This document shows positions 1 through 11,628 of a stretch of 64,000 nt of DNA, piece by piece. The translations under genes and the position numbers were made by a program. Under the pieces are notes generated by a model, which did no database searches, was not told where the DNA came from, and saw only the letters and a list, made by a program, of their open reading frames with translations. This DNA comes from Chrysogorgia sp. JL179-B06 (lineage: Eukaryota; Cnidaria; Anthozoa; Scleralcyonacea; Chrysogorgiidae), in the NCBI GenBank assembly GCA_035772405.1, contig JAYKKM010000428.1:3019001-3083000 (forward strand), in the 5' to 3' direction. Position 1 is the stretch's first letter, and every line of letters begins with the position of its first letter.

Positions 1-26
1 AACTTTGATAAATATAACAACTTTGA

Positions 27-51
27 TATATATATAAATATAAATATAAAT

Positions 52-118
<67 letters not shown>
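27..118. repeat. (TA)n microsatellite
   Basis: Nearly pure alternating TA with a few TAAA interruptions. No coding content. Confidence 0.9.
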
Positions 119-121
<3 letters not shown>

Positions 122-163
122 TTTTAATAAATTTCTTAAAACTGAAACATCGCTACTCCGAGT

Positions 164-525
164 TGATTAATTTCTAAGTACATATTAAACAAATAGGTGC
201 ACATGTTATGTACTAAATCCAAATCTGTTTTCAGAGATAATGTTAAAAAATCTTAACAACAAAGCGGTCTTTTACAATTTGTGATCTACAACTACAGGGC
301 ACACATTAATGGAGCCTGGTATCTGGGACCATTCTGATTGCCAATTAATTTCCAAATAAATAAACAGGTTTTTACGAAGGGTATGCACATTTTGTATAAT
401 AAGCTTGTACGTATGTTATTTACCTAGACTCGGTAATTCGCAATCTGTTTTCAGAATTAAGATAAAATATTCAAAATCTACAACAAAATGGCCTTTTGCG
501 ATTGGGGATACACAATTCCAGGTAT
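164..525. repeat. Two diverged direct copies of a dispersed repeat
   Basis: Positions about 164-300 and 343-525 share an ordered set of words (ATTAATTTCTAAGTACAT, CTGTTTTCAGA, then an AACAAA-GG-CTTTT word). A third copy lies in reverse orientation near 56,440-56,612, sharing TTTTTACGAAGGGTAT and ACTCGGTAATT. No coding frame survives, and the family was not identified. Confidence 0.45.
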
Positions 526-713
526 GCGACAGAGGGAATGCAAAACATATAATACATTCTTTGAAATAATTTATATAAAAATGTTGTCTGATAGGATCAA
601 GACCTATATAATGTTATACATACTTATATACTAAGGTCAGTGAATAGGACAGGTGGGCAAGGGGTTATTGCATATATGTATTTCTAGTATAAGAGCAGAC
701 ATTTAAATTAATG

Positions 714-2056
714 CAATGAAAATTTACCCCAGTTTTTTTATGATTGTATTTGAAAGAACAGTTAAAATAATGAAGAAGGGCTTTTACAGTTCTTTCATTT
801 GTCGTCTCATTCTTGAGTTATTACGTTTTATGTAATTTGAGCTATGACATCATAAGGATGACATCATAAGGATGACATGTATTGTAACAAAACTGAAAAT
901 CATCGATATCTTTGGATTGATTTAACTAAATTGACTCAAACTTTGTAGACTTTACACAGTCAACAAAACTAAACATTGGTATAGTTTAGATATGGTTTCC
1001 ATGGCAACAGATTACAGTAGTTTACAGGCTTCTTTTATTTATTTTATTTATCCATTTTTGTTCATTTACAGGTAAATGTTTTTTGTTTTAAACTTTCCTG
1101 TTGCATTGAAAATTGCACAGAAACAATGTCAACTTGTTAAAAGCCCATATTGTTGAAAACAACGAAGTCGAATAATTTTGAAGGAAAAGGGAGGACCTGT
1201 AAACTAACCTGTTTCCATGGCAACCATATCTACACCATAATGTTTAGTTTTGTTGACTGAGTAAGTCTACAAAGTTATTTATTTATTTATTAACTTTACA
1301 ACCAAGCAAGAATACAAAATAATTAATACAACAGTTAAAAATAAAAACCAAACAAAAACGGAGCAGTCTTGAACAATGGTTGAAGGTATGGTCAACAGGA
1401 CATGTGTCCCATGTGAAGACCAACCTGACAAACAATTACGGAATAGACATAAATTAAAGACAAGGACTAATACACTAATAACATATGATAGGACAGATTA
1501 AGAACAGCAGCTTAAATTATATGAACGGCACTTAGAGCAGTACGTTTTACAAGTGTGCATTCTGTTTACATCGAAAGAAGAGTCTAAATGAGAAGAGCAG
1601 TATATATAAAGTAGGTATTTTAAAAGAGAAAACAAATTACGGATGATCAGAGATAGATTGTTCCAGAGAAAGACAATTCGATTTTAAAAGGAGTTCCTAA
1701 AAAGAGAAGTCCTGCAAAGATTGGCTTGAAGCAAATGGTCCTTGCTAGAATGGGTGCGAAATGAGAGGTGAGAAGAAAAGGATATATATATATAACAAAA
1801 GAGGAGATGTCTAGATCATAGAGGCCTTGTTTACATTTGAAAAAAAAGATGAGATCTTTTCAGTCAATTTAGTGAAATCAATCCAACGATATGCATGATT
1901 TTTAGGTTTGTTACAATACCATGTCATCCTTGTGATGTCATAGCTCAAATTACATAAAATGTAATAACTCAAGAAGAGGCCATTCTTCGTTATTTTGTGT
2001 TATATTAACTGTTCTTGCAAATACAATCATAAAAAAATGGGGTAAATTTTCTTGCA
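714..2056. repeat. Inverted-repeat element with an insertion in its right arm
   Basis: The left arm (about 714-1015) reappears reverse-complemented in two blocks, about 1205-1280 and 1860-2056. The outer words AAAATTTACCCC and TTTTTATGATTGTATTTG, and the inner word TAGTTTTGTTGACTG, match across the axis. The right arm is split by about 580 bp (1281-1859) that begins with (TTTA)n, so a second insertion probably landed there. No long frame is present, so this looks like a non-autonomous fold-back element. Confidence 0.6.
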
Positions 2057-2060
2057 TAAG

Positions 2061-4545
2061 CACTTTAATGTGGTTATTTAAAAGCACGAGACAATGAGTA
2101 TATGCTATATAGATGTTCTCTGTAATAAAAATGTTTTATAGTGTCTCAATAGATGAAACAAAAATAATTATTTGAAATTTTTGGTGATTGTACAGTACAG
2201 AGTGCTCTCACGTTTAAGGAAATTTCCTTCAAACAAGGAACTCTGCTGATTTTTAAGGAACAATCTAAGGAATTCCATGTTTTGAGGAATTTTTTAAGGA
2301 ATTTTTATAATTTCAGTCAAAAATTAATAAAACTAGTATTTCGAAACTAATATTTCGATTCAAAATATTAGTTTTAAGTTTCTTTTCACCAGTAAATATG
2401 CAAATATAGCTTCAAATTTAATTACATGTCACATGCAGCTCCCTCTTTTCCATCTGCCCGCGGTTACTATTTTAACGGTATAACACACATACTAAAGACG
2501 GATACTACTTCATGGGTTATATCGTTATGTTTCGCACACCAATTGAATATATAGGGTTAGGTTATAACCCTATATATAATAGGGTTAGGAAAACACTTAA
2601 GGCGGGGGGTAGGATTAAGGGTTGGATTAGGTATATGCACAATTCCATGTAACGGACATTACACAGTTTGTCAAATGTTGAAAACTAATTTGATATATTT
2701 CTTCCACTTTTACCATTGTTTCATTTTGAATTAGAAATTCTGATAAGTGAACAACAATTGATGTTCAACTAACTAATTTTTCAGAATGTTTTGGAAAATG
2801 TCATATATTTACAATCACAATATTTTGCGTAACGGACATTACTCCAGAAAAGACATGCCTATTTTAGTACTTTTTCAAACAACATATCTTCTCAATTACA
2901 ATGATTGTTACTACAAAACACCTAAATTATTAATCCATTTGTACATACTTTAAAATTATTTGTACATGTTGGAAAATTTTTTACCTTTTTTTGAAATAAA
3001 TAACAAATTTGTGTGTAACGGACATTACACAGAAGCCGTAACGGACATTACACTTTTGTCTCATGCTTCTTCTTTATTAATATTTGGTCCCAAAGTTACC
3101 CAATTTGATAGGGGATTGGATTTAAAACACATTTAATCCATTGTAATATTTTCAACAATCAACAAAAATGACTTTTTGCTTGTTTAAGCATAGTATGCAC
3201 ACATTGTAAATGTTGTGTAAAAACCTTAATTTCATGTAAAATTGTAACTATGTAGAGGTAAATTTGAAGAATTACAACACTGTATTTGGATGTTGGCAAT
3301 AAAGTTAGATGTTTTTATAGCTAAAAAGCATAAAGAGGATAACATTTCCTTTGCCACTAAGGGCTCTTGCTTAATTTAAGAAATCACAAAAGGTGCATTT
3401 AAACATGGAATTGCACATATGGTGTCTATTTTAATATAACATGAAGTTTTACCAATTGGTGCGCAAAACATGATGATACTACCACTTCATGTTAGGGGTC
3501 ATAAGGGGCCCAAGAGGTACTATACATGACCAAATGGGACAAACTAGAAATCTAAGGAATTTTGGGGAAAACTAAGGAAATTTGATGGACACGCTAAGGA
3601 ATTCTTAAATTTGGGTGCGAGAGGTGCGTCAGTACTGTAGGATTAAAAATTAGGTTTCTGTTGTAAACTAATATTGTTCACTTTTACATCTGAAAACCTC
3701 AATTGAACACAAATTCCAAGCAGACAGAACTATGGGCATAAAGGCATATGACGTAAAGACCTTTAGAGCCAGCAGGTAGCGAGAGTTAATTTTCAATAGC
3801 AAAATTCTTGTTATCAAGCTGTAAACAATACTGTTTACAAAGCTATTTGTCAATACTCGGCTCAGGCCCTTTTAATTTGTCCATAAATCAGGGTAGAAAG
3901 GGATTTTCCATTTTTATCTTCAAAATATCAAATGTTCGTTGAAAACGTGTAAACTAAGTTATAATAATGAATCACAAATGCAAAAATATATGTTTCAACT
4001 CTCAACGTCTAGTACATGTTTTGCAGGAAGTGAAATCTAGGACTGAGCCAACAGTATATGTGACTAAACTATATAACTTAGTACCTTACCAATTTGTAAC
4101 GGTAAAGCGATCACTATTCTCAAAACCATTTCTAAGACCATTTTGCTGATACAATATGCAACTTAATCGTGTGAACAACCAATGTAATGTCTGCGACTGT
4201 AGTCTGTTGACGTAAAGACGTATTTTCTGCACTGTCATTCACAGTTTGCGTTTCACGTTACCTTTTTGCTTGCACCTCCTAGAGATACTTTAGGTCTTGA
4301 TTTATATTCTCCGCCAAACATATTGGCGTCTTAGTTGTCCCAATAATCTCTTGTTTCGTTTAAAAAATCTTTTAGCTTGCTTCCCAGTATTATACTGTAT
4401 ATATAAATTTCGTAAACAACTCAATCTCGTTCCCAGGTCTTCGTCTACGTCTACGAGTACTAGCCACTGACCTATATATAACAGTCCTTCGCGGGGATAC
4501 CGCGGGCTCACAAAGAACGTAATCCTAACCGAAGCCCTATTAAAC
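2061..4545. other. AT-rich intergenic stretch, no gene recognised
   Basis: Both strands show only short frames without family resemblance. The stretch holds four copies of a 14-base word (separate entry) and, at 2,215-2,305 and 3,545-3,610, clustered TAAGGAA words that look like diverged ends of one repeat. Confidence 0.6.
2649..3051. repeat. Four copies of GTAACGGACATTAC
   Basis: Exact copies of this 14-base word start at 2649, 2829, 3015 and 3038; three are followed by AC. The ends GTAA/TTAC are complementary. The spacing is irregular, so it is not a simple tandem repeat. The function is unknown. Confidence 0.75.
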
Positions 4546-4550
4546 CCTAA

Positions 4551-5176
4551 TGCACTAGTCAGTGGAAAGCCCCGCACCCCCATACCCGTGGAATGCCGGG
4601 GAATAGCCGGGATTTATAGGTGGATTTAGACCATCTTTTACGCCACGGTACCGGGGGCTTTAGACAACAATAGCTACATATGTCATTACGACCGGGGACT
4701 ATTGGCGGGGCATCACCGGGGTTTTGTTTCGAATGCTGAGTCAGCTAAGATTTGGAATCCAATATGGTCGAACATGGAGTCACAGCAGGCAATTTGTTTT
4801 TAACAACTAAACCATCTAATACGTTTTATTAAAAATATGTGTCTATAGTATTGGAACAGTTAAAAAATGATATGTATTTTTATATGTAGTACTGGATCTT
4901 TTTAATATTTACGCTTTTTCGACATGAATTATTTATAGTATTGCGTGCGATTATTAAAATCCATGGTATTGTGCTTCAGGTGCTACTTCAGTACAGAGAT
5001 CACAAAAAAACGTACAAATTATTGTTTGAATTATTTCTGATGCCTCTCGTTTATATGGCCCTGGGGGGCGGGGGCATTAATTGTGTTTAGATGCGTGAGT
5101 CGTGAGTAGCACACGCCTAGTAATGCCCCGGTATTCCCCGGGTAGGGGGGTGCGGGGCTTTCCATGACTAGTGCAT
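4551..5176. mobile_element. Non-autonomous DNA element with GC-rich TIRs
   Basis: About 50 bp at 4551-4605 (GCACTAGTCAGTGGAAAGCC, then a C-rich run) returns reverse-complemented at 5120-5176 with few mismatches. The interior (about 520 bp) is AT-rich and has no transposase frame. It reads as a MITE-like element of unassigned superfamily. Confidence 0.65.
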
Positions 5177-5193
5177 AACCCCACTCCAACCTT

Positions 5194-5241
5194 AATCGCA
5201 GTCTTCAACTAACTGCGAATCGCAGTCTTCAACTAACTGCG
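5194..5241. repeat. 24-bp tandem duplication
   Basis: A 24-base unit starting AATCGCAGTCTTC occurs twice, exactly head to tail. Confidence 0.9.
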
Positions 5242-5244
5242 AAC

Positions 5245-6431
5245 ACAAAGAACGTCTGCGAAGGAGGCTATAGTTGAAGCCAAAGTTGAACGATCCATAC
5301 ACCCTCAACTCTTCTACATTAGAAATAGTTCCTCGAATCAGTGATCTCGGATTAACAGTAACAGTAACTGTCAGGGAACAAACATATTGAAAAAATTACA
5401 ATGAAAGGAAACTACAACCGGAAATTGGGATTGGTTCGCAGACTTTGTAAAGATAATTTTGATACTCCTCCTTAAACAACAAAATATAAACTACAATTAG
5501 AATATACAACGCCACACAACGAAATTTATACGAGATTGACTCGCCTATCCATCGTGTCGCCGCTTGAAAATAGAAGAGAGATAGCTGGTCGATTAGATTC
5601 AAACAACAGATATATCACCAGGAACTTTGGTATTATAATAACTACCGAGTTAATTACGCCAAGCATAATTATATTAAACATTCTTATTTTAATAGAGTAG
5701 TTTTATTATTGAATAAATAAAAACATCACCAGTTTAAATATTTTTAGGATTTAAATTTCCAGCAAATGGGCCTGGGAACGAGGTTGGGCTAAATTTGTTA
5801 ATTAATTAATTTGTAACTTGTAAGCATTTTTTAAGTTGTAAATTTATAAATATTTCAAGTAATTTTGTGTTATTAGGAGGTAGATATGATGATATCAATA
5901 GCACTTTATCGAGATGACGTCAGTAGCCATGTTTGTCCGCATTTACCCATAATTCTTGCGGCCATAACAAAAGAAAATAGCTCATTTGCAATCATTTGTG
6001 AGTCAAATTTGGTTTGTTTGTCCGCATTTTGAGCTATTAATAGCAACCGCTTAAAGAGCTATTGGGACAATCAGTCCATTTCTTCCGCCTGTACATCGCC
6101 TTTTATTTTAATTTCTGTTATAGCATTATGTTTCAGTTCTAATTATGTATTTATGTTTTTATTGCGACAAATATATTAAACAAAGAAGATGCATTGCGAT
6201 TGGTTGAATGCAGTGATTGAATGGCTATAAACTGCGGTTAACTACAGTTACTATAGTCTATGAAATTGACGTGACGTTATTTTGTCCTTCGTTTTTCTTC
6301 TTTTTCAAATAGGGTTAGGATTATTTTTTCTCAGGGTTAGTTTTATGGTTAGTTTTATGGTTAGGGAGAGGACAGTCTTGGTTCGATTCTCGTCTAGCGA
6401 CTATTTTTATATTTTTCGTTATTTCTTTTTT
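5245..6431. other. Intergenic, nothing recognised
   Basis: AT-rich sequence with only short frames on both strands. The frame at 5,396-5,602 has no recognisable domain and lies in a base composition like its surroundings. No clear repeat boundaries were seen. Confidence 0.5.
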
Positions 6432-6533
6432 CTTGGATAATGTAGGTAAATTAGAAATGGGTCTAAAGTTATTCCGATCTTGGATACTTCCATGTTTGTG
6501 GATTGGCACAACTTTAGCAACTTTCCAGATCAT
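6432..6533 (-). pseudogene. Fragment of non-LTR retrotransposon reverse transcriptase
   Basis: The minus strand encodes about 34 residues including KVVPIHKHGS and NNFRPISNLPTLSK, the conserved entry to the RT fingers/palm in CR1- and Jockey-type non-LTR elements. The frame then leaves the family, and nothing RT-like precedes or follows it, so this is a short relic. Confidence 0.7.
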
Positions 6534-6689
6534 CTGAGAATATGCAAGTAGTAATTGACATATTTAAAATCCAGGCTGATAGAAAGCGCAGGCCAGTGTT
6601 AAAACGGATTCTTTAATAATCCAATAAAATCACAACAACGGGACAAACTTGGTCACCGATAAAGAATTACCGCGGAAACAAGTAGTGCT

Positions 6690-6790
6690 TCCACTTTTCA
6701 AAACCGAAATTTCCTTTTTTTAATCCTTATTTTGAAAAAAAAGTCAAATTATCCTTCAAATTTCCTTCAATGTCAATTGAAGCAGGACTT
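6690..6790. repeat. TTCCTTCAA-type repeat relic
   Basis: Several TCCTTCAA/TTTCCTT words and GTGCTTCCACTTT occur here. The same words cluster at 38,780-38,945, where the end reads AAAGTGGAAGCACT in the opposite sense to the GTGCTTCCACTTT end here. This is probably one diverged dispersed family. Confidence 0.4.
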
Positions 6791-7109
6791 TTGTATGTGA
6801 AATCAGCAAAAGAGAACATTGTTTTGATTCTCGAATTCTCGTTCCCAACTTTCATTAACCACACGGCCACGTCGCCGCGGTTAATAGTCAAGCTTTCCAA
6901 ATGACATGACGTCAAAGTTTTCGAACAAATTTTAAACGATTTTACTGATAACAATATTATGGTAATATTATGTACCATAATATGACGATAATGTGCTTCA
7001 GCCTCTGATAACGATGAATCCTCACTATCCATATTTCACTACATTTTAGCGAATGTCCGTCGCTGTTTTATTTTTTTAAATCAGACTCGTTCAAGGAATG
7101 ATCAGGAAA

Positions 7110-7560
7110 ATAACTAGTACTCTTGGCCTACTTATACTAGTCTTGTTCGTCCCCAACTAGAATATGCCTGTGTGGAACCCTTACACCAAAAGAAATCAAC
7201 ACGGATCGAGATTATTCAACGCAGAGTTGCTAGGTTCACTCAAAATGACTTGACCACCTGGGATTGGAAATCACTAGAACAACGTAGGTTACTGCATCAA
7301 GCCACCATGTTCTACAAGATCCATGTAGGTAAGATCAAGGTCTTGTAGGTATCAGTTTCCCTGACGAGGTGTGTCCTTAAATAGAGTATCAAGATTGCCT
7401 AACCCAATGCAGTGTCAATGTGTACAAATATTCATTTTATCCACGAACAATAGTCACATGGAATCACATTCCATTCAACAATCTCTCCATTGTACCTAGC
7501 ATTCCAAGCTTCAAAACACTTGCTATTCCTGCAATTAAGTCAATAAAATAAAGTTTTGTT
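7110..7560 (+). pseudogene. 3' end of a CR1/Jockey-like LINE
   Basis: Read on plus in shifting frames, this gives LVRPQLEYACVWNP, then the IEIIQRR-like block, then an FPR-WN-P block. These are the RT C-terminal landmarks of CR1-like elements, also seen intact at 48,060-48,473. In-frame stops and shifts interrupt it. It ends in AATAAAATAAAG followed by (TTTG)n, a typical LINE tail. Confidence 0.75.
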
Positions 7561-7804
7561 TGTTTGTTTGTTTTATTTTGTTTGGTTTTTTTTTAAATTT
7601 ATTTATTTATTAATATTATACATGTATGGAGAACCTAGATCTGGACAACATATAATTCATTTACTGTACACGGTATTGTGACATTTTGTTTACATATATT
7701 CTAGTTAATTTCAGTTGCTGTTTATATATTGTTTTGATGGTGTTCACAATTTTCATTTTTCATTGGAATTTGGACCAGGATAATGATTTATTTATGACAT
7801 ACAT

Positions 7805-7927
7805 TGTCTTTAGATAAAGAATGAACATGTTCTGTTGCCATGGCAATTAGAAATCATCTGATGTAACATCAGATGATTTGTATAATTGCCATGGCAACAG
7901 AACATGTTCATTCTTTATCTAAAGACA
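7805..7927. mobile_element. 123-bp near-perfect palindromic MITE
   Basis: TGTCTTTAGATAAAGAATGA at the left returns reverse-complemented at the right end. The arms are about 58 bp with a few mismatches near the centre. There is no coding capacity. Confidence 0.8.
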
Positions 7928-7942
7928 CAGGTCATACAGGTG

Positions 7943-8044
7943 CCGTACACACGGAAACGATTTCCTGCGTTTTTGTATTGTTTCAAGTAATGAGCCTGAC
8001 AGTAAACAATAGAAAAACGCAGGAAAACGTTTCCGTGTGTACGG
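7943..8044. mobile_element. 102-bp stem-loop MITE
   Basis: CCGTACACACGGAAACG at the left and CGTTTCCGTGTGTACGG at the right form arms of about 40 bp around a loop of about 20 bp. It lies 15 bp after the preceding palindrome. Confidence 0.75.
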
Positions 8045-8234
8045 GGGAACAGTCACACTGTTTATGTTCGATATATTCAGACCATGTTTGCTATTTATAT
8101 TCACAGATAATGACAATGTTACAATCACAATGCATTGATTTCTGTAATCAGGCACTGAAGGCATTATGCAGCGCTCGTTTAAAGTGGGAAACTTTTAGAG
8201 GCAAGTTGGGCTATAAATGAGGACGAAGAAATAC

Positions 8235-9404
8235 CAGGCGTCTACACGCAGGCTAGCCCCCCCCCCCCCAACCTCGTACCCAGGGTCTTATCTACGCTCC
8301 CCGCCCCCCCGCACGCTGCAATAAGACCCTGGTTGCGGCTGGTCACGTGCCCCCTAAAAAGTGGGGGGTTTTTAATTAGCGTTTAGAAAATTACTTAGGG
8401 AGGAGTGGCAAAGATGAATAGAGCACAACACTAAAAACATCAGAACAAAAACTTCCGTGAAGGTCTAAATTTTAATTTGTATAACACTGCGTGAAGTTAA
8501 AATTCTTATACGCGTATGCACGTCTGTAACATAAGGAGTGATTAATATCAAATTTCGTTCCAACAAAGGTTGACATAAACAAGCGCTTCAACCGCATTTA
8601 CGCTTTGTTTACTCAAGTCTTTAAAATAATATTACAACAAAGAACGTTTTAATTAGCAGTCTAAAGTTCTGATTGATACGTTGATTTAAAAAATATTTCC
8701 CAAGAAATAATCAGTGTAAAGTAAAGTTAATGCTGAAATAATAATAACATTCAATATAAGATTCATAATAATAAAATATTAACGCTTGAAACTTTCATAA
8801 CTGAAACCTGCGCATAATCTCGAAATTAGTTAATATATTAATCTGAGGGAATACAAAGGTAGGACGATAAAACAAGCTGTTGAATGAGTCCAACTTCTTT
8901 CTTGATATTTCATTTTTAAATGGCTGGTTTCTTGCGACAAATAATCAAAGCCCCCGGAGTGTGCAACGATGTTTCATATCCCGTTGCTACTTGAACAACA
9001 TCAAGAACTCCCAGTCTCAAAAATAATTTCTCCAGGCAAATAGTGTTAAACTATAGAACATTTCATTACACACTGGGAACGATATCGAAATGGAGACTTA
9101 TTAACACACGTTAGACTTTCTCAAAGCCCGTTTCGCTCGCCCGTCTTTAATACCAAAACTCGAAATAAACCGGTGTAAACAAACCCAAACCACTAAACTC
9201 GTTTTAACCGAACCAAGAGGCGGACTTGGAGCAAGTCTAGTGATACGTGTAAATAGTTGATCTTTATCCCCTCCCACGGTGTCAAAAATGTTGTGTTGAC
9301 ACGTGACCAGCCGCAACCAGGGTCTTAGCGTGCGGGGGGGCGGGGAGCGGAGATAAGACCCTGGGTACGAGGTTGCCCCCCCCCCCCCCAATGCAGAACG
9401 CCTG
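8235..9404. mobile_element. 1.17-kb DNA element with C-tract TIRs
   Basis: The terminal repeats (8235-8355 and about 9290-9404) each start CAGGCGT. They run through a poly(C) tract, then ACCCAGGGTCTTATCT, a GC-rich block and GGTCACGTG. Each TIR also contains its own small inverted repeat (CCAGGGTCTTA / TAAGACCCTGG). The AT-rich interior shows no transposase, so the element is non-autonomous. Confidence 0.7.
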
Positions 9405-10112
9405 ACACGCAGACGAAATTTAATGTTAACACGGCAATGCTATTTTTGTAATATCTGTTCGATTGAAGGTCTTCATGTGTCAACATTTATATAAAAATCA
9501 ACGGCAAGGAAAACGAAACATATCTGTTACGAAATTATATCGGTTTACTTTAATGGACATAAAGCATTAAATCATAAAAAAAACGACGAACAGATGAAAA
9601 GATCGAAAGAAAAAAAACGACGAAAAAACGACGAACAGATCTTGAAGCCATGTCCTTTGATTTTAAAGACGAGTCTCGCTTTAATTGCTTACGCATTTTC
9701 TCATATAACATCTGATCTTCACATTTCGATTCGCGAGATTCATGTGATCATTTCGATATAGAATTGATTTAAATCGGACAAAAACACAACGTTTCATAAT
9801 GATTAATATTACGGAGTTTCACGGGTATAATAATATTTCTCAGTCCTTCGGCTGTCCATTCCGTCTTCATGATTGATCTCTCATCTGTGTTTCTCTCATC
9901 TTGGAGAGAATCTTTGCAATGGTTTGCGGGATTACAGGTCTCGATAAACTTTTCCAACTGCGATTCATTGCCAATTCCGAACTCGCTTCAATTCGCTTGC
10001 ATTGCCTTGCAACGACTATATGTTGACATGTTGACGTTTCGTCCGCGGTTCTGCGAGTTCTTTCTTTAATCTCTGATTCTCTCATCCAGTTATCCTGGAG
10101 AGAATCTTTGTA
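9405..10112. other. Intergenic with short duplications
   Basis: The word GGAGAGAATCTTTG and its preceding TCTCTCATC context occur near 9,880-9,915 and again near 10,078-10,107. A-rich ACGACGAACAGAT is repeated at 9,590-9,640. No gene recognised. Confidence 0.45.
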
Positions 10113-10560
10113 TTAGTTTGGGCGTTAGGGAGGCCGAGTCAGCGATGTATCAGCGGTTTCGCATAAAAAGTTCTTGAAAACAAAATCAGATACTCTAGGA
10201 GGAGAATATTTCTTGCCAAGATGGGATAGATTTAAAAAAATATAAATTGTCGTATAACTACAAATTTAGTACGATAACTGGAACTATAAAGGATCGTTGA
10301 TGACGTTTAGACTTACATAATGATAACCCAGCCGTCCCTCATGTTGTAAGCCACAAATTACTGGACTTGTTAAGGCATTGTAAGCATTAAGCAATAAATT
10401 ATTAATAAGTAATCTAGCTCCCTAATAGGGAGTGGATCTAGGGAGGGTCTGAAAACACAGCCGGAGGTTAGGGTTAGAAAACTCGTTAGGCGGGGGGTTA
10501 GGGGTAGGACCTTTGTTGTTTTGGGGTCGGTTACAATCCAATTAACTAGGAGGCTGGTAC
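10113..10560. repeat. Partial copy of the 37.7-kb repeat family
   Basis: GAGTCAGCGATGTATCAGCG and about 260 following bases match 37,690-37,950 with small indels. The GATC/GACC-TTTGTTGTTTTGGGGTCGG block near 10,508 also occurs at 37,960-38,160, and a related form lies in the fold-back at 53.2 kb. This copy lacks the outermost TIR seen at 37,667. Confidence 0.65.
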
Positions 10561-10795
10561 GAGGGTTCAACGCGTCAGCTATTTGCTCGTTGATTCACTA
10601 TATTTACTCGTCAATGCCTTCTATTTGCGCCTCGTTATAAGGAATACGTTCTAGATACCCCTATCCGAAATATTTCCGCGACAACTTAACGCTATATCTG
10701 TAACTCCTGAATTTGGTGAATTTTACAAATAAATGCAGCGAAACAAAGTCGAGATAGCGCTTTCTCAAACACAAACGTTTTTAAACATTACAATT

Positions 10796-10813
10796 TTTAT
10801 TTAAATTTTTATT
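10796..10813 (-). terminator. Candidate poly(A) signals of the secreted-peptide gene
   Basis: Two AATAAA hexamers on the minus strand (10,796-10,801 and 10,808-10,813) lie about 100 bp past the stop codon at 10,915, the usual place for a cleavage and polyadenylation signal. Confidence 0.5.
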
Positions 10814-10914
10814 TCTACATTTCTATAACTTCTAGCCATTCACTACAGCATGCACACATGTATATTGAATATGACATTAATGGAGGATATATTTCAAATG
10901 TATTAATCCCATAT

Positions 10915-11250
10915 TTAAGAAGAAGCTTTTGTTGGTTTTGTTGTCGGGCAACGTTTCCGAAATAGTTTGCAATAACATTTATCGTCGTTGCTTGGACACA
11001 CGATCCTCTTGCCTGTTCTTGACCAATAATCGCCTGTATTTCCCTGACCATACTTCTGTTCATTGAAATCATTGGCATGACCTTCCCGTTTTCTAAATGC
11101 CCTGCTTGCTTTCTTCGACCAACGTCGGGCCGTCCACACTTCGTTGGCATCGTCTTCGCCATTACGAACCGCCAATGGTAGGGCCATGCAGTGCATCACC
11201 AGGAATGTTGCCACTAACAAGATGGTGAAGTAGATGTTTAGCTTTGTCAT
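10915..11250 (-). CDS. Small secreted cysteine-containing prepropeptide
   Basis: A 111-aa product starting at ATG 11,248-11,250. The frame is open further upstream, but this Met gives a clear signal peptide: MTKLN, then a hydrophobic run ending HCMALPLA near residue 27. A basic propeptide region (KKASRAFRKR) follows. The pair GKR near residue 80 precedes the C-terminal module IVCPSNDDKCYCKLFRKRC, with four cysteines spaced C-x6-C-x-C-x6-C, compatible with two disulfides. The shape is that of a hormone, antimicrobial or venom-type precursor; no family was recognised and no activity is claimed. Its upstream region is interrupted 108 bp before the ATG by the Polinton. It could be a single-exon gene or a last exon. 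Confidence 0.6.
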   Translation of the reverse strand: MTKLNIYFTILLVATFLVMHCMALPLAVRNGEDDANEVWTARRWSKKASRAFRKREGHANDFNEQKYGQGNTGDYWSRTGKRIVCPSNDDKCYCKLFRKRCPTTKPTKASS

Positions 11251-11283
11251 TTTTCTTTCAGCCAAACTTAGCGTAGGTGTTGA

Positions 11284-11357
11284 ATCTTCTGCACTTTGAC
11301 GATTGTGTCGAACCTTCTGCACTTTGACGAATGTGTTGAGGCTTCTGCACTTTCTTG
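11284..11357. repeat. Three imperfect 29-bp tandem units upstream of the peptide gene
   Basis: CTTCTGCACTTTGACGA occurs twice, and a third unit keeps CTTCTGCACTTT. The Polinton target site lies directly at the end of the third unit, in what is probably the 5' UTR of the peptide gene. Confidence 0.7.
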
Positions 11358-11363
11358 CTCTTT
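11358..11363. repeat. Polinton target-site duplication, left copy (CTCTTT)
   Basis: CTCTTT directly abuts the left TIR and is repeated exactly at 30,392-30,397. Six-base duplications are characteristic of Polinton/Maverick integration. Confidence 0.93.
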
Positions 11364-11522
11364 AGTAGTATAGAGAGTGGGGGTGCGGGCCCAGTGACGC
11401 CAACCGTAATATAAACACCAAAACATCGCCAAATTTGTGCCAAGCCACAACTCGGCAATGTTTTGGTATTTACATTTTACAGTCAACGTTGGTGAACCCG
11501 CAGCCCCACTCTCTATACTACT
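11364..11522. repeat. Imperfect palindrome at the left tip of the Polinton
   Basis: AGTAGTATAGAGAGTGGGG at 11,364 returns reverse-complemented ending at 11,522. Further pairings follow inward (TGCGGG/CCCGCA, CCAAAACAT/ATGTTTTGG). A single strand could fold into a long terminal hairpin. Confidence 0.85.
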
Positions 11523-11628
11523 ATGGCAATCATTAGTCAATCTAGACACCCCTCCCACGTTTTCTACTAAATTGATACCAAATACCAAAATCACAATTTC
11601 CACTAAATTTTGTGCTAATTTAGCCATA

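Noticed and set aside
2560..2600. GGGTTAGG words near 2.56-2.6 kb (also 6.3 and 10.5 kb) resembling telomere repeats
   Set aside because: They are irregular and never in arrays; they belong to dispersed repeats.
9101..9391. A 96-codon minus-strand frame
   Set aside because: It lies in the GC-rich TIR and its sequence follows that repeat; no domain.
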